Shown here one piece after another: positions 16,620 through 19,474 of a stretch of DNA of 19,474 nucleotides. Made by a program: the position numbers and the translations under genes. Under the pieces are notes generated by a model. The model saw only the letters and a list, made by a program, of their open reading frames with translations. It searched no databases and had not been told where the DNA came from. Source of the stretch: CAMPJU01 sp046566095 (lineage in GTDB: Bacteria; Pseudomonadota; Gammaproteobacteria; Xanthomonadales; Xanthomonadaceae); NCBI GenBank assembly GCA_046566095.1, contig JBKHXI010000073.1, forward strand, positions 1 to 19,474, read 5' to 3'. Every line of letters starts with the position of its first letter. The first letter of the stretch is position 1.

Positions 16620-16692
16620 GAGCGGGCCTTGCCCGCGATCGACGTGCGCTGGATTGGCGCCGCGGGAATCGCGCCCAAGGGGCGCTCCTACG
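16616..16692. repeat. REP doublet (REPIN) 1, after dps
   Basis: GTAGGAGCGGGCCTTGCCCG begins at 16616 and runs to about 16640. An inverted partner ending GGGGCGCTCCTACG lies at 16668-16692. The first half has a perfect GCGGGC/GCCCGC stem with a three-base loop; the partner's stem is GCGCCC/GGGGCG. The GTAG start and paired inverted arrangement are the hallmarks of RAYT-mobilised REPINs in Pseudomonas and xanthomonads. The first hairpin overlaps the dps stop codon and may stabilise or terminate dps mRNA. Confidence 0.8.
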
Positions 16693-16728
16693 GAGGCGGA
16701 CTCTCACTGGGCCCAGGCCATGCCTTTC

Positions 16729-16816
16729 GTAGGAGCGGGCCTTGCCCGCGATGGGCGCCGGGGTCGGCACGGTTCGTGGGCGATCGCAGGCGCTCGCGCC
16801 CAAGGGGCGCTCCTAC
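16729..16816. repeat. REP doublet (REPIN) 2, before recQ
   Basis: A second copy of the same arrangement. GTAGGAGCGGGCCTTGCCCG starts at 16729, and the inverted partner CGCCCAAGGGGCGCTCCTAC ends near 16815. The REP halves are nearly identical to those of the first doublet, but the spacers differ. Together the two doublets fill most of the 291-base gap between dps and recQ; no small gene is supported there. Confidence 0.8.
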
Positions 16817-16898
16817 GGGAGGATCGCGTTCGGTCGGTGGCGGAGAATTCCGACACCGGCGCGCGGGATCCGCCCATGGCCGGCCCGGTCGCGCTTGC

Positions 16899-16904
16899 TA
16901 CCCT
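16899..16904 (+). promoter_or_regulatory. Candidate -10 box of recQ, leaderless transcript
   Basis: GCTACCCTG gives TACCCT at 16899-16904, ending six bases before the recQ ATG. A transcript from this box would begin at or next to the start codon, i.e. be leaderless. There is no Shine-Dalgarno before the ATG, which fits. No good -35 is seen. Confidence 0.35.
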
Positions 16905-16910
16905 GAACGC

Positions 16911-18743
<1,833 letters not shown>

Positions 18744-18745
18744 GT

Positions 18746-18775
18746 AGCCGCGAACGATGCCGCGTGCGCGGCTTT
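18746..18775 (+). terminator. Candidate recQ terminator hairpin
   Basis: Two bases after the recQ stop codon, AGCCGCG (18746-18752) can pair with CGCGGCT (18767-18773). Alternatively GCCGC/GCGGC (18759-18763 with 18768-18772) forms a tighter hairpin with a GTGC loop. Only TTT follows, so intrinsic termination would be weak. The same hairpin recurs in the downstream array. Confidence 0.4.
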
Positions 18776-18806
18776 CGACAACGACGTGCCGGTGGATCGC
18801 TTTGAA

Positions 18807-18830
18807 TGGTGGGCCGTGATGGATTCGAAC
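18807..18830 (-). repeat. Partial tRNA-Lys 3' end, copy A
   Basis: 24 bases identical to the last 24 bases of the intact tRNA-Lys gene (T-loop, 3' strand of the T-stem, 3' acceptor strand and encoded CCA). The next base breaks the match. No D-arm or anticodon arm accompanies it, so it is not a tRNA gene. Confidence 0.85.
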
Positions 18831-18924
18831 ACACCCCACCCAGGCAACATCGTCCGCCTCGCCGCCATCGAAGCGGCGTGCGCCGCTTGCGACAAGGAAT
18901 TGCCGGTGCATTATTGGGCTGTAG

Positions 18925-18949
18925 TGGTGGGCCGTGATGGATTCGAACC
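18925..18949 (-). repeat. Partial tRNA-Lys 3' end, copy B
   Basis: 25 bases identical to the 3' end of tRNA-Lys, one base longer than the other partial copy. Upstream sequence on the minus strand could still close a T-arm-like hairpin (GGTGG with CCATC) with an eight-base loop. It is not a complete tRNA. Confidence 0.85.
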
Positions 18950-19033
18950 CACCCAGGCAGCACCATCCGACCAGCCGCGAACGATGCCGCGTGCGCGGCT
19001 TGCAACAATGAAGCGCCCGGGCCGAGGCTTGAT

Positions 19034-19109
19034 TGGTGGGCCGTGATGGATTCGAACCATCGACCAGCGGATTAAAAGTCCGATGCTCTACCGACTGAGC
19101 TAACGGCCC
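19034..19109 (-). tRNA. tRNA-Lys(TTT)
   Basis: A 76-base tRNA including the encoded CCA. Acceptor stem GGGCCGT/ACGGCCC, D-arm GCTC..GAGC, anticodon stem TCGGA/TCCGC (one mismatch at the outer pair) with loop CTTTTAA, T-arm GATGG-TTCGAAT-CCATC, discriminator A. The anticodon TTT is at 19074-19076 (complement). It follows queC on the same strand, the arrangement I know from pseudomonads and xanthomonads. Its 3' end is the parent of the partial copies downstream. Confidence 0.97.
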
Positions 19110-19150
19110 ACGGGACGGCGACGATCGCGCGCGGTCCGCACGCGACGCGG

Positions 19151-19156
19151 ATTCTA
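19151..19156 (-). promoter_or_regulatory. Candidate -10 box (TAGAAT) for tRNA-Lys
   Basis: On the minus strand GGTAGAATCCGCG places TAGAAT (five of six consensus) about 41 bases upstream of the tRNA 5' end. The GC-rich run after it looks like the discriminator of a stringently controlled stable-RNA promoter. No clear -35 is visible. The tRNA may alternatively be read through from queC. Confidence 0.4.
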
Positions 19157-19197
19157 CCGCAATGGCGCGCTGCGCCGGCCGGCGCGGCTACTGCCAC

Positions 19198-19474
19198 TCA
19201 CGGCGCGTACCGGGTGGGATCATCCACACCGGCCGCCGCGAAGCCCTGCGCGCGCAGCCGGCAGGCGTCGCAGCGGCCGCAGGCGCGGCCGTCGGCGTCG
19301 GCCTGGTAGCAGGAGACGGTGTCGGCGAAGTCCACGCCCAGGCGCAGACCCTCGCGCACGATGTCGGCCTTGGACATCCGCTGCAGCGGGGCGTGCACGC
19401 GGATGCCGGCGCCCTCCACGCCGGCCTTCGTGGCCAGGTTCGCCAGCGCCTCGAAGGCGGCGATGAATTCCGGC
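19198..19474 (-). CDS. queC: 7-cyano-7-deazaguanine synthase QueC, C-terminal part
   Basis: The last 92 codons of a gene that continues past the right edge. QueC converts 7-carboxy-7-deazaguanine to preQ0 with ATP and ammonia, for queuosine tRNA modification. The visible part begins PEFIAAFEALANLATKAG and includes HAPLQRMSKADIV. It then has the zinc-binding cysteine cluster SCYQ...CGRCDACRLRAQGF, the family's C-terminal signature, and ends DDPTRYAP. It is followed 88 bases later by tRNA-Lys on the same strand. The 5' end and ATP-binding P-loop lie outside the window. Confidence 0.93.
   Translation of the reverse strand, partial: PEFIAAFEALANLATKAGVEGAGIRVHAPLQRMSKADIVREGLRLGVDFADTVSCYQADADGRACGRCDACRLRAQGFAAAGVDDPTRYAP

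Larger units (their letters stand above)
18746..19033 (-). repeat. Tandem array of tRNA-Lys 3'-end units with hairpins
   Basis: The whole interval between recQ and tRNA-Lys is an array with a period of about 109-118 bases. Hairpins at 18757-18774, 18871-18888 and 18984-19001 share a GTGC loop. Each is followed 50-54 bases later by the tRNA-Lys 3' end (18807, 18925, and the real gene at 19034). Read on the minus strand, the tRNA is followed by spacer, hairpin, partial tRNA, spacer, hairpin, partial tRNA, spacer and hairpin. CGAACGATGCCGCGTGCGCG is identical in the first and third units; the middle unit differs but keeps the stem. No protein-coding gene is supported here. Confidence 0.8.

Noticed and set aside
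16629..16910. An N-terminal extension of recQ, or a small gene between dps and recQ
   Set aside because: The frame is open only because the REP repeats contain no stop in it. RecQ proteins begin at the MTDRALEIL-type sequence at 16911.
18786..19046. An open frame on the plus strand encoding a peptide with GRDGFEPT
   Set aside because: It is antisense to tRNA-Lys and to the partial tRNA copies. The VVGRDGFEPT string is the classic false protein from the reverse strand of a tRNA 3' end.

Overview
The window is very GC-rich gammaproteobacterial chromosome. Gene content and style point to the Xanthomonadaceae/Lysobacteraceae (Luteimonas, Lysobacter or Pseudoxanthomonas-like). The clues are a Dps/RecQ/HrpA/RelA/PBP1B housekeeping set, a queC to tRNA-Lys junction, many GTG starts, weak ribosome binding sites, and abundant REP-type palindromes of several families. 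This placement is an inference from style, not from a search.

Layout, left to right. (1) 62-5217, minus strand: an apparent operon reading mrcB (PBP1B), then a small TPR lipoprotein overlapping it by ATGA (candidate LpoP-type PBP1B activator), then yoaA (iron-sulfur DNA helicase). (2) 5357-7955, plus strand: two consecutive family-4-like glycosyltransferases forming a small island between minus-strand genes. (3) 8017-15947, minus strand: hrpA (DEAH RNA helicase), relA (ppGpp synthetase with a degenerate hydrolase half) and a membrane-anchored TPR protein of unknown role. (4) 16050-18743, plus strand: dps, a double REP cluster, and recQ. (5) 18744-19474: a tandem array built from copies of the tRNA-Lys 3' end, the intact tRNA-Lys(TTT) gene, and the C-terminal end of queC running off the right edge, all read on the minus strand.

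The most unusual content is repetitive DNA. A long inverted repeat with the core GGGGTCAGAGTC occurs three times: inside yoaA, between yoaA and the lipoprotein gene, and inside hrpA. The two genic copies keep the reading frame open and are translated in the same frame, giving GSES...DSDP peptide inserts. This resembles the protein-invading palindromic elements of Rickettsia. Each copy is bordered by its own short purine-rich tandem repeat.

The second notable structure lies between recQ and tRNA-Lys. Two extra 24-bp copies of the tRNA 3' end (T-loop to CCA) alternate with three hairpins, whose stems show a compensatory base-pair change. This resembles the repeat array behind E. coli tyrT.

I found no CRISPR array, insertion sequence, rRNA, prophage or obvious defence system. 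Most genes are conserved housekeeping functions. The candidate novelty is in the repeats, the lipoprotein partner of PBP1B and the glycosyltransferase pair.
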